This document shows, one piece after another, positions 17,253-28,608 of a stretch of 43,088 bases of DNA (positions within the stretch are counted from its first letter, which is position 1; each line of letters begins with the position of its first letter). The notes under the pieces are model-generated. The model was not told where the DNA came from. It worked only from the letters and a program-made list of their open reading frames with translations, and searched no databases. A program made the translations under genes and the position numbers. The stretch comes from Clostridia bacterium. Lineage in GTDB: Bacteria; Bacillota; Clostridia; Christensenellales; Aristaeellaceae. The stretch covers positions 1 to 43,088 of the forward strand of contig JAFSNT010000177.1 in the NCBI GenBank assembly GCA_017443295.1, written 5' to 3'.

Positions 17253-18761
17253 TCAGAACTGGAAATAGATGAAGCTGGCGGCGTCGAAGGCGGGGCCGTA
17301 AACGCCAAAGAGCAAAATCCAGAACAGAGCGCCGTAAATCACCGCCCACCGGAGGGGCAGCGGCCAGGCCAAAAGCGAATCCCGGATGGAAACGCCTTTT
17401 TCATGCAGGATATCCACGAAGAGCAGAATGAGAATGGAAAGCACCATCAGCCAGAAATCCGCCCGCTCAAGGCCCAGGGTGTACAGCGTGCCGTCCACCA
17501 GCAGCCAGGGATTCCACACGAAGGAGGATTTGATGATGTGGATGGCGGAGGCAAGATCCGTGGCCCGGAAAAACACCCAGGCGATATCCACCAGGATGAA
17601 GGTGAGCAGCATTTGGGCCAGCCGGTGGCCGAAGGATTTCCGATTGACGCCGAGCTTATCCAGGGCCTTTTCCCGGATGGGCTTGAGCATATCGCCCACG
17701 ATCTGCATGACGCCGTTCAGGCCGCCCCAGATCACGTAGGTCCACGCCGCGCCGTGCCACAGGCCGCTGACCAGGAACACGATCATGATGTTCCTGTACC
17801 GCTTCCATTTGGCGCAGCGGCTGCCGCCCAGGGGGAAATAGATGTAATCCCGGAACCAGCTGGTGAGGGAAATGTGCCACCGCCGCCAGAAATCGGCCAC
17901 GGAGGTGGCCAAATAAGGTTCCTTGAAGTTCTGCATCAGATGGAAGCCCATCACCTGGGCCGAGCCGATGGCGATGGTGGTGTAGCCGTTGAAGTCGCAG
18001 TAAATCTGCACGGCGAACAGCACAGTGCCCAAAATGGGGATCACGCCCTCGTAGGAGCCGTAGTAGTTATAAATCTGATCCACCAGCATGGCCACCCGGT
18101 CGGCCACCACCACCTTCATAAAGTAGCCCCAGATCATGAGCATGAAGCCCTTGGCGGCTTCCCGGGAATCAAAGGCATGCTTTTCCTGGAACTGCCCCAG
18201 CAGGTTGCTGCTGCGCTCGATAGGCCCGGCCACCAATTGGGGGAAGAAGGACACGAACAGCGCGTAGCGGAAGAAATTCTTTTCCGCCTTCGTTTTGCCC
18301 CGGTACACGTCGATCACGTAGCTTAAGGACTGGAAGGTGAAGAAGGAAATGCCCACCGGCAGGGCGATATTCAGCTTGGGGAGCTTTAACTGGACGCCCA
18401 CCAGAGCAAAGAGGGAAACCGTGCTTTCCGTCAGGAAATTGGCGTATTTGAACCAGGCCACCACGGACAGGGTGAAAATGATGGTGACGGTGGTGTACAG
18501 GGTGGCCCGGCCCGTGCGGCGCTTTTCCGGGGCCACGCCCTCCTTGTCCTCCCGGCGGGAAATGTCGATGAACAGCCCGTCCAGGTACGTAACCAGGGTG
18601 CAGCCTAACATGAGCAGGATAAAGCGGGGATCCCAGCACATGTAAAAGTAATAGCTGCCGATCAGCAGGAGCGCGTTGCGCACCTTCTGCCAGGGGATCA
18701 GGAAATACGCCATGGCGATGGCGGGAAAGAAAATCAGATAGGACAGGGAGTTAAATAGCAT
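17253..18761 (-). CDS. MBOAT-family membrane O-acyltransferase (AlgI/DltB-like)
   Basis: A 502-residue polytopic protein that would pass acetyl groups across the membrane to the extracellular SGNH partner encoded next. Family marks are the N-terminus LFNSLSYLIFFPAIAM, YFYMCWDPRFILL near residue 40, WHISLTSWFRDYIYFPLGG near 295, and the invariant-His segment VSGLWHGAAWTYVIWGGLNG near 330. This arrangement matches AlgI and the acetylation proteins of clostridial cellulose (ccs) loci. AAAGGAG lies before the ATG. The gene follows the GT-C gene after 51 bp within the exopolysaccharide operon. Confidence 0.95.
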   Translation of the reverse strand: MLFNSLSYLIFFPAIAMAYFLIPWQKVRNALLLIGSYYFYMCWDPRFILLMLGCTLVTYLDGLFIDISRREDKEGVAPEKRRTGRATLYTTVTIIFTLSVVAWFKYANFLTESTVSLFALVGVQLKLPKLNIALPVGISFFTFQSLSYVIDVYRGKTKAEKNFFRYALFVSFFPQLVAGPIERSSNLLGQFQEKHAFDSREAAKGFMLMIWGYFMKVVVADRVAMLVDQIYNYYGSYEGVIPILGTVLFAVQIYCDFNGYTTIAIGSAQVMGFHLMQNFKEPYLATSVADFWRRWHISLTSWFRDYIYFPLGGSRCAKWKRYRNIMIVFLVSGLWHGAAWTYVIWGGLNGVMQIVGDMLKPIREKALDKLGVNRKSFGHRLAQMLLTFILVDIAWVFFRATDLASAIHIIKSSFVWNPWLLVDGTLYTLGLERADFWLMVLSILILLFVDILHEKGVSIRDSLLAWPLPLRWAVIYGALFWILLFGVYGPAFDAASFIYFQF

Positions 18762-18812
18762 GGTTTCTTCTCCTTTCGCCAGATGCGACTGGACGAAAAA
18801 GCGGCCTGTGTT

Positions 18813-20729
18813 TTATCGTTTTTTTCCTTTTTTTCCGTGGGCTTTCTTGGCGGGAGCGGGCGTTTCCTCCGCGGGGATGTTTTCTTCCGACCCCGGGGCG
18901 GGCTGCTCCGGAACGGCGCCGGGAACGGGAGGGGGCTGCGGGGGATCGGCGGGCACCTTCAGCGGCGCGGGGTCGCTCATGGCCACGCCTTCGCTGGCCA
19001 CGATGCGGATATGCCCTTCCCGGATGGCCGCGCCCATATCAAACTGGGCGTGGAGCGCTTCGGCGCGCAGCCGCGCCCGATCCGCTTCCTCCTGCTGGAG
19101 CATGAGTACGCGGGAAGCCCGGGCCGCCATTTCCGCCGCTTCCCGCCGCTTTCTCTCCAGACGGTCCATGACGGACTGGCGCACCAGGGCCATCACTTCC
19201 CTGACGGACATGCCGCTCATCATGCAGAGCAGGGCAAGGGCGTGGTAATGATAGCGGTTCTGGTTTTCCACAAACAGATGCAGCCCGGCGGTGCCGCAGA
19301 AAAGCAAAAGGCATGCGTACATGGCGTCCGGCCCCCGGCGCAGGCACAGGCAGCCGTACACCCCGGCGGCGAACAGCAGCACCAGATAATACAGGTCGCT
19401 CACGTCCATCATCCGGTACAGGAAGCTTTCCCTTTCCGGCGTCAGGGTGCCCTGCTGATCCAGGAACAGGATGTTCCAGGATGCGCCGAAGTCGTCGTTG
19501 CCCCAAAGCACCTCAAATTTATGCACGAACAGGTCCAGCAGCGCCCGGGGATCCACCTTCAGCCGCTCCAGGGCCATGTCTCGGCACATGAGCTGGGCTT
19601 CCTGGGCGGAACCCGTGGCTTCCAGGGCGGCGTAGAGGTAATTGGCGTCGTCCTCGTTCCAGCCGCCGTAGCTTTGCAGGTTCAGGCCCACCAGCAGGTT
19701 ATAGCCGTAGGAGGCGCTGCCCGCAAGCTGCCGGTTGACGGCGTAGCCCGTCGCCATGGTGAAAATGCCGGAAAGGCCGAAATACACGGCGCAGACCAGG
19801 GCGCAGCGCTTGACGCCCCGGTTCGTCAGCCGCAGGCCCAGGGGAATATCGTTCCGGGGCAGAGAGGGCAGCTCCTTCCTGGTGGGCAGCAGGCAAATGA
19901 CCGCCGCGATCAGGAAAATCACCGCCATGGGCCGGATAAAGGAGCCGAAGGCCAGCACCGCCGCCATGGCTGTCAGCTCCCCGGCGCACAGCCAGGGATG
20001 CCGTTTCTGGCGTTCCGAATCCTTCAAGGACAGGGCGAACAGCCACGCGCCCAGCAGCAGCACCAGGGTAAACAGCGGTTCGCTGGCCACCAGATTGCTG
20101 TACAGAATATTGGAGGGCAGGAAGCAAACGGCGGCCAGGGAAACCAACCCGCACAGCCTGCCGCCCAGCAGCCGGGCGATGCGCCAGGCCACCAGACACA
20201 CGCCCACCTCCAGCACCAAATTGAACATCAGCGCGGTATGTACGCTTTCGCCGAAAACGCCCAGCATCCAGGCCAGCACCCAGGGATAGCCGAACACGTG
20301 GGGGAACATGGACACGTAATCGCAATAGCCCACGCCCGCTTCCACCAGGGTGCCCCGGTGCAGCAGCACCGCCATTTCATAATAGGTTTTATAGTCCGAA
20401 TCCGGCTCCATGGGCAGAGATCGGATCACCTGATAGCGAAGAAATGCCCCTGCCAGCAAAAGCAGCGCGGCCAGCAGGTATTCCGCCGCGAGGGCCGGGC
20501 CGGGGTAACGCCGGAGCTTTTGGCTCACGTCCAGGCGCGCCCACAGGGCGCACGCGCCCAGCAGCGCCAGGGTCAGCGCCAGCGCGCCTAAGATCCAGGC
20601 TCCTTTCAGCAGGTAAGGGTATTCCTGCCCCGCGCCCAAGCGGTTGAATACGCAGGCCATGGAAAACAGCATGCACAGCAGGAACACCAGCACCGCGAAA
20701 TAGAAGAATGCGTTTTTCCGCAGCTTCAC
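18813..20729 (-). CDS. GT-C/PMT-like membrane glycosyltransferase with charged C-terminal tail
   Basis: A 638-residue polytopic protein resembling ArnT/PMT-type GT-C enzymes that use polyprenyl-phosphate sugars. The acidic first-loop motif PDSDYKTYYE near residue 130 matches the catalytic-loop pattern of that fold. About 10-12 helices run to residue 495. The last 140 residues are cytosolic: a Lys/Arg/Ala coiled-coil-like stretch (DRLERKRREAAEMAARA), a Pro/Glu-rich segment and a basic end KKAHGKKGKKR. Start is GTG, overlapping the BcsB-like stop by four bases (GTGA), with GGAGGAG just before. Substrate unknown; the basic tail could bind membrane or a partner (inference). Confidence 0.82.
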   Translation of the reverse strand: MKLRKNAFFYFAVLVFLLCMLFSMACVFNRLGAGQEYPYLLKGAWILGALALTLALLGACALWARLDVSQKLRRYPGPALAAEYLLAALLLLAGAFLRYQVIRSLPMEPDSDYKTYYEMAVLLHRGTLVEAGVGYCDYVSMFPHVFGYPWVLAWMLGVFGESVHTALMFNLVLEVGVCLVAWRIARLLGGRLCGLVSLAAVCFLPSNILYSNLVASEPLFTLVLLLGAWLFALSLKDSERQKRHPWLCAGELTAMAAVLAFGSFIRPMAVIFLIAAVICLLPTRKELPSLPRNDIPLGLRLTNRGVKRCALVCAVYFGLSGIFTMATGYAVNRQLAGSASYGYNLLVGLNLQSYGGWNEDDANYLYAALEATGSAQEAQLMCRDMALERLKVDPRALLDLFVHKFEVLWGNDDFGASWNILFLDQQGTLTPERESFLYRMMDVSDLYYLVLLFAAGVYGCLCLRRGPDAMYACLLLFCGTAGLHLFVENQNRYHYHALALLCMMSGMSVREVMALVRQSVMDRLERKRREAAEMAARASRVLMLQQEEADRARLRAEALHAQFDMGAAIREGHIRIVASEGVAMSDPAPLKVPADPPQPPPVPGAVPEQPAPGSEENIPAEETPAPAKKAHGKKGKKR

Positions 20730-23056
20730 TTTTTCTCCTCCTCGCGCCGGTTGCGGCGGTACCGCACCAGGATCAGGATGACGGCCACCAGCATCAGGAA
20801 CATGACGGAGGTGGAGATGAGGGTAAAGATCACGGCGTCCCGGTTCTTTTCCAGGCGGTCCCGCAGGGTGGCTTTTTCAATGGCTTCTTCCTTGAGGAAG
20901 CGGAAGCTCTTGGTTTCCAGATCCCGGTCGATCAGGAAAGCGTCTCCCGCCAAAGCCCAGGTGTTTTCCTGCTTTACGGCGTACCGGTCCAGCTGGGACA
21001 GGGCCTGGGTGTCCGGCGCGCAGACGGCCAAGATGGCGCGGCCCTCCTGATAGGGGGAACGGATGTATTGCAGCACGCAGATTTCCGCCGCGTAGCGCTC
21101 GCTGAGCAGCAATTGGCTGCTGTTGGCAAAGCGCGCGCCGTCTTTGGCGAAGGGGAAACTCAGTTTATCGTTGATGGAGCGCAGGAAGGCGTTGTCCTGG
21201 TACGTGCCGATGGCGATCACGTGGGCGTTCTGGTTTTCCTTGGGGAAACGGGAAGCGTACCACACGCTCACCGTGCCGTAGGGCGAAACGTCCGTACCCA
21301 TGAGGGCGGCGATGCGGCCGAAAACGGCGTATTCCTTTTCGTCCATGTCATCCGGCACCACCAGGGCCAGATTGTTGAACAGGCCTAAGCGCTGGAAGGG
21401 ATAGGGCCGCAGGGACAGATCGAACACGCTGGCGTTGCCCGCGGGGAAGTAGAGGGTGGATTCGCCGCTGACGTAGGCCCAGGGCACTTCGTCCGCCCGC
21501 TTGGTGCAGTACAGATCCTTCACCTCCAGGTCGAAGGCGATTTTCAGGGTGGAGGCGTGGGTGCCCACCACGTCGGAGGGCATCATAAAGGAGAAGATGT
21601 CCAGGGTGGCCTTGTCCCGATCCAGCTTTTTGGAGGCCACGGGAGTATCGCCCCAGTAGACCGTCACCAGGGAACGGTCGAAATCCAGGTTGTCGCTGTA
21701 ACGCATTTTCAGCTCGATCTTGCCGCCCTCGCCCAGCACGAAGCCGCCGGAGAAGGGCAGATAAATGTTGCTGACCTGATGAAAGGGGCCCACGAAATAA
21801 ATGCCGTTCTGGTTGGTGATGCCCTTGACGGTTTCCCCGTTTTCGATCAGGGCGTTTTGCGAACGGTAAGCCAGCACCGTGGCGGACGCGCCGGAGGAAA
21901 CGAAAGCCCAGTCGTATTTTTCCTGGCTCACGCGGTCGGCGTCCAGCAGCATGAAGGCCGCCTCGGTCAGGTCCTCCGCTTTGGACGCGGTAACGACCAT
22001 CACATACCTGCCGTTCTGGCCGTACAGGTACACGAAGGCCCCTTCCCGGCTCAAATCCATATCGGCGGGCATGACTTGGCGCGCTTCCTCCGGCAGGCGG
22101 TCGGCCTGGGCCACGATGAGGGCGTTGCCCTGGGCGGGCAGGGAGGCGGGCAGGGTCTTAAAGCCGATGCGGTCCTCCGCGCCGGTTTCGTTGCCCAAAT
22201 CCGCCCGCAGAAGGAACGCGGCGCGCAGTTCTTCCTCCAGGGCCTTGTCCGGCACGTACACCGTCAGGTCCGCCCCGGTATCGTCCATGCTGGAAATGAG
22301 GGGATAGGGATAAAAGCTGATCTTGCTGCCGAAATCCACCAGATCGTAGCCCGTTTCGATAAAGGAGGCTTCGGAAATGCTGATCCAGTTGGCGCCGGAA
22401 AAATCGTCCAAGCAGCCGTCGTCGTCGTAAAGCCGCACGTAGCCGGTGACGGTGAATTCGTTATAGCCTTTTATCAGCATGTCCACGGGAATGGACACGT
22501 AAACGATCTGGGACGCGCCGTTTTCATAATCCACGGAGCAGGAGAAAATGGGGTGATTGTTGATGAAAAAGGTCAGGGAGGCGGGCACGCCCTGGATCAT
22601 GGGGCTGACGGTGTATTCGATCTGGGCCAGGGCGTAGCGGGTATCCCAATAATCCGGGATCTTGAAAAAGTACCCGGATCGGCCGAAAATGCCCCGCAGC
22701 ACGATGTTTTCGCTGTACTTGAAAATCTTCACGTGCTGGGTTTCCGGCGTTTCAGGACGCACGCGAAGCGGCTCGCCCGCCAGCTCGGGATCGCTGGCGA
22801 ACACATAGTCGATCAGCGATACTTCCTGAAGCGCTTCCGGGGTGGGCGTGGCCGTGGGATCAGGCGTGGGGGTTGGCGTCGGCGTCGGAGTTGGCGTGGG
22901 CGTAGGTGTTGGCTCCGGCGTCGGTGTAGGCGTGGCCGTCGGTGTGGCCGAGGGGGTGAAAGCGGGCATAGCCGCCCCGCCTTCAGCCCCGCACACGGGG
23001 CAGAGCAGCACAAGACTCAGCAGAACCGCCGCGCAAATCAGGAATCCTCGCTTCAT
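20726..23056 (-). CDS. BcsB-like cellulose synthase accessory subunit
   Basis: A 776-residue extracytoplasmic protein that would guide the nascent glucan emerging from the GT2 synthase. It has a signal peptide (MKRGFLICAAVLLSLVLL), a long Thr-Pro linker (about residues 30-75), two BcsB-type carbohydrate-binding/flavodoxin-like repeats, and one C-terminal TM helix (about 740-762) followed by a basic tail. FKIPDYWDTRYALAQIEYTV and ASLTFFINNHPIFS are typical BcsB segments. The frame opens at 23098, but the ATG at 23056 has AAGGTGA upstream and starts at the signal peptide. It follows the synthase gene, the usual BcsA-BcsB order. Confidence 0.88.
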   Translation of the reverse strand: MKRGFLICAAVLLSLVLLCPVCGAEGGAAMPAFTPSATPTATPTPTPEPTPTPTPTPTPTPTPTPDPTATPTPEALQEVSLIDYVFASDPELAGEPLRVRPETPETQHVKIFKYSENIVLRGIFGRSGYFFKIPDYWDTRYALAQIEYTVSPMIQGVPASLTFFINNHPIFSCSVDYENGASQIVYVSIPVDMLIKGYNEFTVTGYVRLYDDDGCLDDFSGANWISISEASFIETGYDLVDFGSKISFYPYPLISSMDDTGADLTVYVPDKALEEELRAAFLLRADLGNETGAEDRIGFKTLPASLPAQGNALIVAQADRLPEEARQVMPADMDLSREGAFVYLYGQNGRYVMVVTASKAEDLTEAAFMLLDADRVSQEKYDWAFVSSGASATVLAYRSQNALIENGETVKGITNQNGIYFVGPFHQVSNIYLPFSGGFVLGEGGKIELKMRYSDNLDFDRSLVTVYWGDTPVASKKLDRDKATLDIFSFMMPSDVVGTHASTLKIAFDLEVKDLYCTKRADEVPWAYVSGESTLYFPAGNASVFDLSLRPYPFQRLGLFNNLALVVPDDMDEKEYAVFGRIAALMGTDVSPYGTVSVWYASRFPKENQNAHVIAIGTYQDNAFLRSINDKLSFPFAKDGARFANSSQLLLSERYAAEICVLQYIRSPYQEGRAILAVCAPDTQALSQLDRYAVKQENTWALAGDAFLIDRDLETKSFRFLKEEAIEKATLRDRLEKNRDAVIFTLISTSVMFLMLVAVILILVRYRRNRREEEKK
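22844..22950. repeat. Thr-Pro codon repeat tract inside the BcsB-like gene
   Basis: A run of near-identical 6-bp units (on the plus strand GGCGTC/GGCGTG/GGTGTT variants) encodes the TP linker of the BcsB-like protein. Third-base variation shows it has been kept as peptide sequence, but the tract is prone to slippage and its length may vary between strains. Confidence 0.85.
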
Positions 23057-23081
23057 TTCAATCACCTTTTCTAAAACCAGA

Positions 23082-24336
23082 TTATTGTCCTTCCACATAG
23101 CGAACCGTTTTATCCCATTTGACTTCGCGCTTGAACAGCGCGTCCATGATGGAATCCCAGGCGGCCTTGACCACCACCAGCACCCAGAGCTTGGCGTAGG
23201 AAAACAGCATGAGCGCCACCAGCCCCAAAGATTCCAAGGTAAATTCGTTTCTTTCCAGGGAGAGGGTGAGCATCACGTTGGCGATGAACACCAGGATGGC
23301 CATGCCCCACAGGGCGGAGGAAAACCCGCCCAACTTCACCTGGATGGTGCCCAGGATGCCGCCTAAGAAGATAAAGTCGGAGGCGATCAGGGAGGTGAGC
23401 ATCACGCTGTATACCAGGGCGTAGTACAGGGTGTCCAGGCGCATGGGGCCGGCCTTGCGGTCAAAGGTGTACTTAAAGTTCTTGAGCATCACGTAAATAT
23501 TTCCCTTGGCCCAGCGCACCCGCTGCTTGAACCAGATGGGCAGCAGATGGGGTTCCTGTTCCCAGGTGACGGCCTGGGGCAGCAGCTTGATGTAATAGCC
23601 CATGCGGTAAATGCGGAAGCTGATTTCCGTGTCCTCGCTGAGGGCCTTCACGTCCCAGCCGCCCACCTGCTCGATGATGCTGCGGCGGATCACGTAATTG
23701 GTGCCCGGAATGGTGCAGAGCTTAAAGAAGAAATACCGGCCCGCCTGGTTCATGCACTGGTGGGACAGGGTTTCGATGTTCACAAACCTTGACAGGATGG
23801 AGGCGTTGCGGTTCCGGGTGCGGAATTTGCCGATCACCGCGCCCAATTTATCGTCCACCAGCAGGTTTTCCACCAGCAGGCGCAGGGCCTTGGGTTCCGG
23901 GGTGTTGTCGGCGTCGTAAATGGCGATCACCGTACCCTTGGCCACGGAAAAGCCAATGTTCAGGGCGTTGGATTTGCCGGTGCCGCCCACCACCTTGTCG
24001 GTGCTGATGCACATGAGGCGGCTTTCGGGATGGGCCGCCGCCAGCTCCGACAGAATTTCTTCCGTGTTGTCGCTGGAATTGTCGTTGACCACGATGATTT
24101 CATACTTGTCCTTGGGGTAATCGAAATTCAGCAGCGCCTGCACCGTCCGCTTGAGGACCAGGGCCTCGTTATGGGCGGGCACCAGCACGGAGACCATGGG
24201 ATACTTGCCCCCCGGCGGGGGAATGCTGCCGTCCGTTTTGTTGCACCGGTAGATATAGATATACCCGCCGATGCTCAGCGCCACGTTGAGCATCATCATG
24301 GCCCAAATGGCCGCGATGGCGTAAATGGATACGATA

Positions 24337-24350
<14 letters not shown>
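23082..24350 (-). CDS. BcsA-like processive GT2 beta-glycosyltransferase, no PilZ domain
   Basis: A 422-residue membrane synthase of the cellulose/chitin/hyaluronan type. The GT2 catalytic motifs are all present: VVND (Asp90), YDADN (DxD at 146-148), SEDTE (239-241, catalytic Asp) and QRVRW (276-280). One or two helices precede the catalytic domain and about four follow. Unlike proteobacterial BcsA it ends after the last helices, with no PilZ domain for cyclic-di-GMP. This short form matches clostridial CcsA-like enzymes. The product could be beta-1,4-glucan or another beta-glycan, since sequence alone does not decide the sugar. GGGAGGAG precedes the ATG, and the start overlaps the DUF2334 gene end by 14 bp. 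Confidence 0.92.
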
Positions 24351-25918
<1,568 letters not shown>

Positions 25919-25929
<11 letters not shown>

Positions 25930-26785
25930 AGGCAAATTCCTTTTCCACCTCGCTGATGTACTTCATGGCGTCCTTGCCGAGCGCCGCGTTGTATTGCTTA
26001 AACACCACGCTCACCTCCACGGTGAGCTGCTGGCCGGTCAGCTCCGGCACCATGTTTTCCTTCTGCACGGCGGTGAGAATGCGGCTCTTGACGATGGGCG
26101 CGCCGTTTTCCAAACTGAAATAGATGATGCCGAAGGAACCCAATTCGTCCAGGGTGAACACCCTGTCCTCCAAGCGCAGGGTATTCTGGATCACGGTGGC
26201 TAAGATGTGCCGCAGGTCGTTGAACTGGGCGCGGGTAAGCACCTTTTTGATTTCCTCGGCGTACCGCAGCCGCACCATCATCAGGCCCATGCTGGTGCCG
26301 TTGCGTTCGCTGAGAGCCATGTACCTTTTCAGGCTGCTCACCATGCTGCGCAGGTTTTCCAGGCCGGTGACGGGATCCATCACCGTCAGTTCGTCTAAGC
26401 GCTTGTTCAGCACGCCGTTCATGCCCTCGATGGAGGAGAACAGCGAAATGAACATGGACATGCCGCCTAAGGCCGCCGCCAGCAGCGCGGGCCACAGGTA
26501 AGCCGTCCACTCGATGGGGGTAAAGTAAGCTAAGCGGACGTACAGCTTGTACACAGTGAACACCAGCACCGACAGGGCCGTGATCACCGTGCCCGCCACC
26601 TGCGCCCGCAGACCCGTCAGCAGGGCGGAAAGCAGCATGGCCAGCATCAGCGCCGTGTGCTGATACATCAGCTCTTTGTCCGTCAGGCCCGTGATCAGGG
26701 CCGCGCCGAGCATGCTGAGCATGAAAAGCAGGATGCCCAAATCCTGGATCAGGATCAATCGGCTGGCAGCTTTGTTTTTTTCCAC
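25919..26785 (-). CDS. Membrane protein with degenerate GGDEF domain
   Basis: A 288-residue protein with about four N-terminal TM helices (15-115) and a cytosolic GGDEF-type fold from about 130. The DxLTGLxNRR strand is visible as MDPVTGLENLR (136-146). At the active-site loop, where active cyclases have GGDEF, the sequence is TLDEL (211-215) followed by GSFGIIYF. The two glycines needed to hold GTP are absent, so diguanylate cyclase activity is unlikely. The domain may bind a nucleotide or act as a structural regulator of the synthase. Start is GTG with GGAGG 9 nt before it, just after the stop of the GT-C-like gene. Confidence 0.85.
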
Positions 26786-26789
26786 AGCA

Positions 26790-28334
26790 TTATTCCTCCG
26801 CGCTGAAAATGTGCAGGCGATGCAGAATCTCCGCGACGAACAGCAGCAGCATGCCGTCGATGCAGACCCCGCACAGCATTTGGTACCTCTCCATTTCCGC
26901 CGTGCCGCTCAGGGCGATGATGGCCGTCAGGTGCGCAAGGCCCGTAAACAGCAGCAGCAGAAAGGTATCCAGCATGATTTGCCTTTCCCGGAAGGTGAAG
27001 TTCACTTTGTGGGGGTTCAGCCCCCGGCGCTTGCGGAACAGCACCCAGTAAACGATGGTCAGGATCAGCAGGAAGCCCATGGTCTGGGGCAGGGAATTGG
27101 CCTTGAAATTGCTGTAATTGGTCAATTGCCCGTTGACGGCGCGTTCCGGCTGCCCCGTATCGCTTTCAAAGTTGCCCACGAAGCTGCGCATGGAATGGAA
27201 GGCCGCCCGAATTCCTAACTCCAGCAGGCCGAAGTAAGCCAAAGGATGGGTGAGATAATGCACAAGGATGGCGCCCACGGAATACTTGGGCAGGAAATCC
27301 CGCTGGATATCCGGATTGCCCGACAGGGCATAGGGGAAATTGCCGTAGCTGGACATATCGGTGAGCGTTTCAAACCGGGGATCAATACCGAAATCCTCCA
27401 GGGTCTTCGCCGGATCCTCCGCCCGCAGGAGTACGCCGTTGGTCATGGCGTGCATCTTGGAAGCGTCCGAAAACCGATCCGTTCCCGCCGTGGCGCCCAC
27501 CACGGACACGATCAGGATCACCGCCGCGCTGACCGCCGCGATCAGGGAAATCTGCACCGTGCGGTCCTCCATCATGATCTGGCGGGCGAAGAAAACCGTC
27601 AGCACCAGCCCCACCGCCACGCAGTGGGATTCAGAAAGCGTAAGCACGCACCCAGCCGCCAGCAGCCCCACCAGTCCCGTTTGGGTCCAGCCCGTTTCCT
27701 TGTGCTGGAGGGCCAGGGAAAAGCCTAACATGTAGACCAGGCAGATTTGCCACATGGCTTCGGGGTAGAGGCTGTTAAAATAGGAAACGATGGCCGCGTC
27801 CCCCAAGATCAGCGCGCCGATGATGACCAGGAAGGTGGCCTCCGCCGCCACCTTCACCCGGGCGGCGACGCCCCGCATGGTCAGGTACACGGCGGGCAGA
27901 TACAGGATGGCGTACACCAGGGCCAGAAAGCGGATATCGAACAGGTTATCGTGGGTAAACTGGTCGTCCAGCCACATGGCGAAGCGGATGATCAGCCGGT
28001 GGGCGGAGACGCCCTGGGGCAGGTAGGTGGAATGCAGGTACACGCGGACGAAGTAAGCCCCCGTGGGATACGTGAGGTCCTGTCCCCGGTAGCCCAGGCC
28101 CGTGCCCAGCAGGATATCGTTCAGGGAGCCGTCGTCCGCCACCCCCGAAAAGGGCGGGATGAACAGGGTGAACAGCATCATCACCAGCACCAGGGCCGCG
28201 CCCGTCAGCGCCGCTAAGTTGGGGGAATAAATCTTGCTCATGCGGCGGTTGTATTCGTGAAACCAGTGCCGCACCCCGGTGATGATTTTCACCAGCCTGG
28301 ATCGAATGGTTTTTTGTTCCGAATTGTTGCTCAT
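26790..28334 (-). CDS. Polytopic membrane protein, single GT-C-like module
   Basis: A 514-residue membrane protein that I can place only by similarity inside this window. Its features VADDGSLN near residue 65, YFNSLYPEAM near 185, LLRAEDPAKTLEDFGID near 303, and LTHPLAYFGLLE line up with both halves of the 1039-residue protein at 11488-14607. It has about ten helices with one large extracytoplasmic loop. Such a layout fits GT-C glycosyltransferases or polymerases acting on lipid-linked sugars. It has only a weak ribosome binding site, and 274 bp of stacked hairpins separate it from the upstream gene. Confidence 0.72.
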   Translation of the reverse strand: MSNNSEQKTIRSRLVKIITGVRHWFHEYNRRMSKIYSPNLAALTGAALVLVMMLFTLFIPPFSGVADDGSLNDILLGTGLGYRGQDLTYPTGAYFVRVYLHSTYLPQGVSAHRLIIRFAMWLDDQFTHDNLFDIRFLALVYAILYLPAVYLTMRGVAARVKVAAEATFLVIIGALILGDAAIVSYFNSLYPEAMWQICLVYMLGFSLALQHKETGWTQTGLVGLLAAGCVLTLSESHCVAVGLVLTVFFARQIMMEDRTVQISLIAAVSAAVILIVSVVGATAGTDRFSDASKMHAMTNGVLLRAEDPAKTLEDFGIDPRFETLTDMSSYGNFPYALSGNPDIQRDFLPKYSVGAILVHYLTHPLAYFGLLELGIRAAFHSMRSFVGNFESDTGQPERAVNGQLTNYSNFKANSLPQTMGFLLILTIVYWVLFRKRRGLNPHKVNFTFRERQIMLDTFLLLLFTGLAHLTAIIALSGTAEMERYQMLCGVCIDGMLLLFVAEILHRLHIFSAEE

Positions 28335-28391
28335 GTTCCGTTACCACTCACTTATTTGAAAGAGACCAAGCAGCATTTTCAGCGGGGGGGT

Positions 28392-28599
28392 GTCGGGGGC
28401 ACTCCCCCGACTGTAATCCGCAGGCGGCGGCGTGTACGTCGCCGAGGAGCAACAGAATGTTGCTTCCTCTATCAATTTCTGGCCGTAAAATGAGCGTTTT
28501 CGCTTGCGAAAATGCCATTTTACAAGAAATTGATGCTTCGAATGAAAGAGGAATCCTGATTCCGCTTTCATTCGCACCATTCAGCGATAGCTGAATGGT
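28392..28599. repeat. Array of consecutive hairpins inside the exopolysaccharide operon
   Basis: Within the 274-bp gap between the thioredoxin-hydrolase and GT-C-like genes are five hairpins in a row. They are 28392-28411 (GTCGGGGG/CCCCCGAC), 28444-28469 (around GCAACA-GAA-TGTTGC), 28471-28534 (64 nt, stem of nearly 30 bp), 28539-28574 (CGAATGAAAG/CTTTCATTCG with a nested stem), and 28576-28599 (perfect 10-bp stem, GATA loop). The stretch is more AT-rich than its neighbours. It may be an intra-operon processing or attenuation region, or an inserted repeat element. Confidence 0.65.
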
Positions 28600-28608
28600 T
28601 CATGTTCC

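Noticed and set aside
22844-22950. CRISPR array or minisatellite of non-coding origin
   Set aside because: The repeat has a 6-bp coding period with no spacers and translates into a Thr-Pro linker within a real gene.
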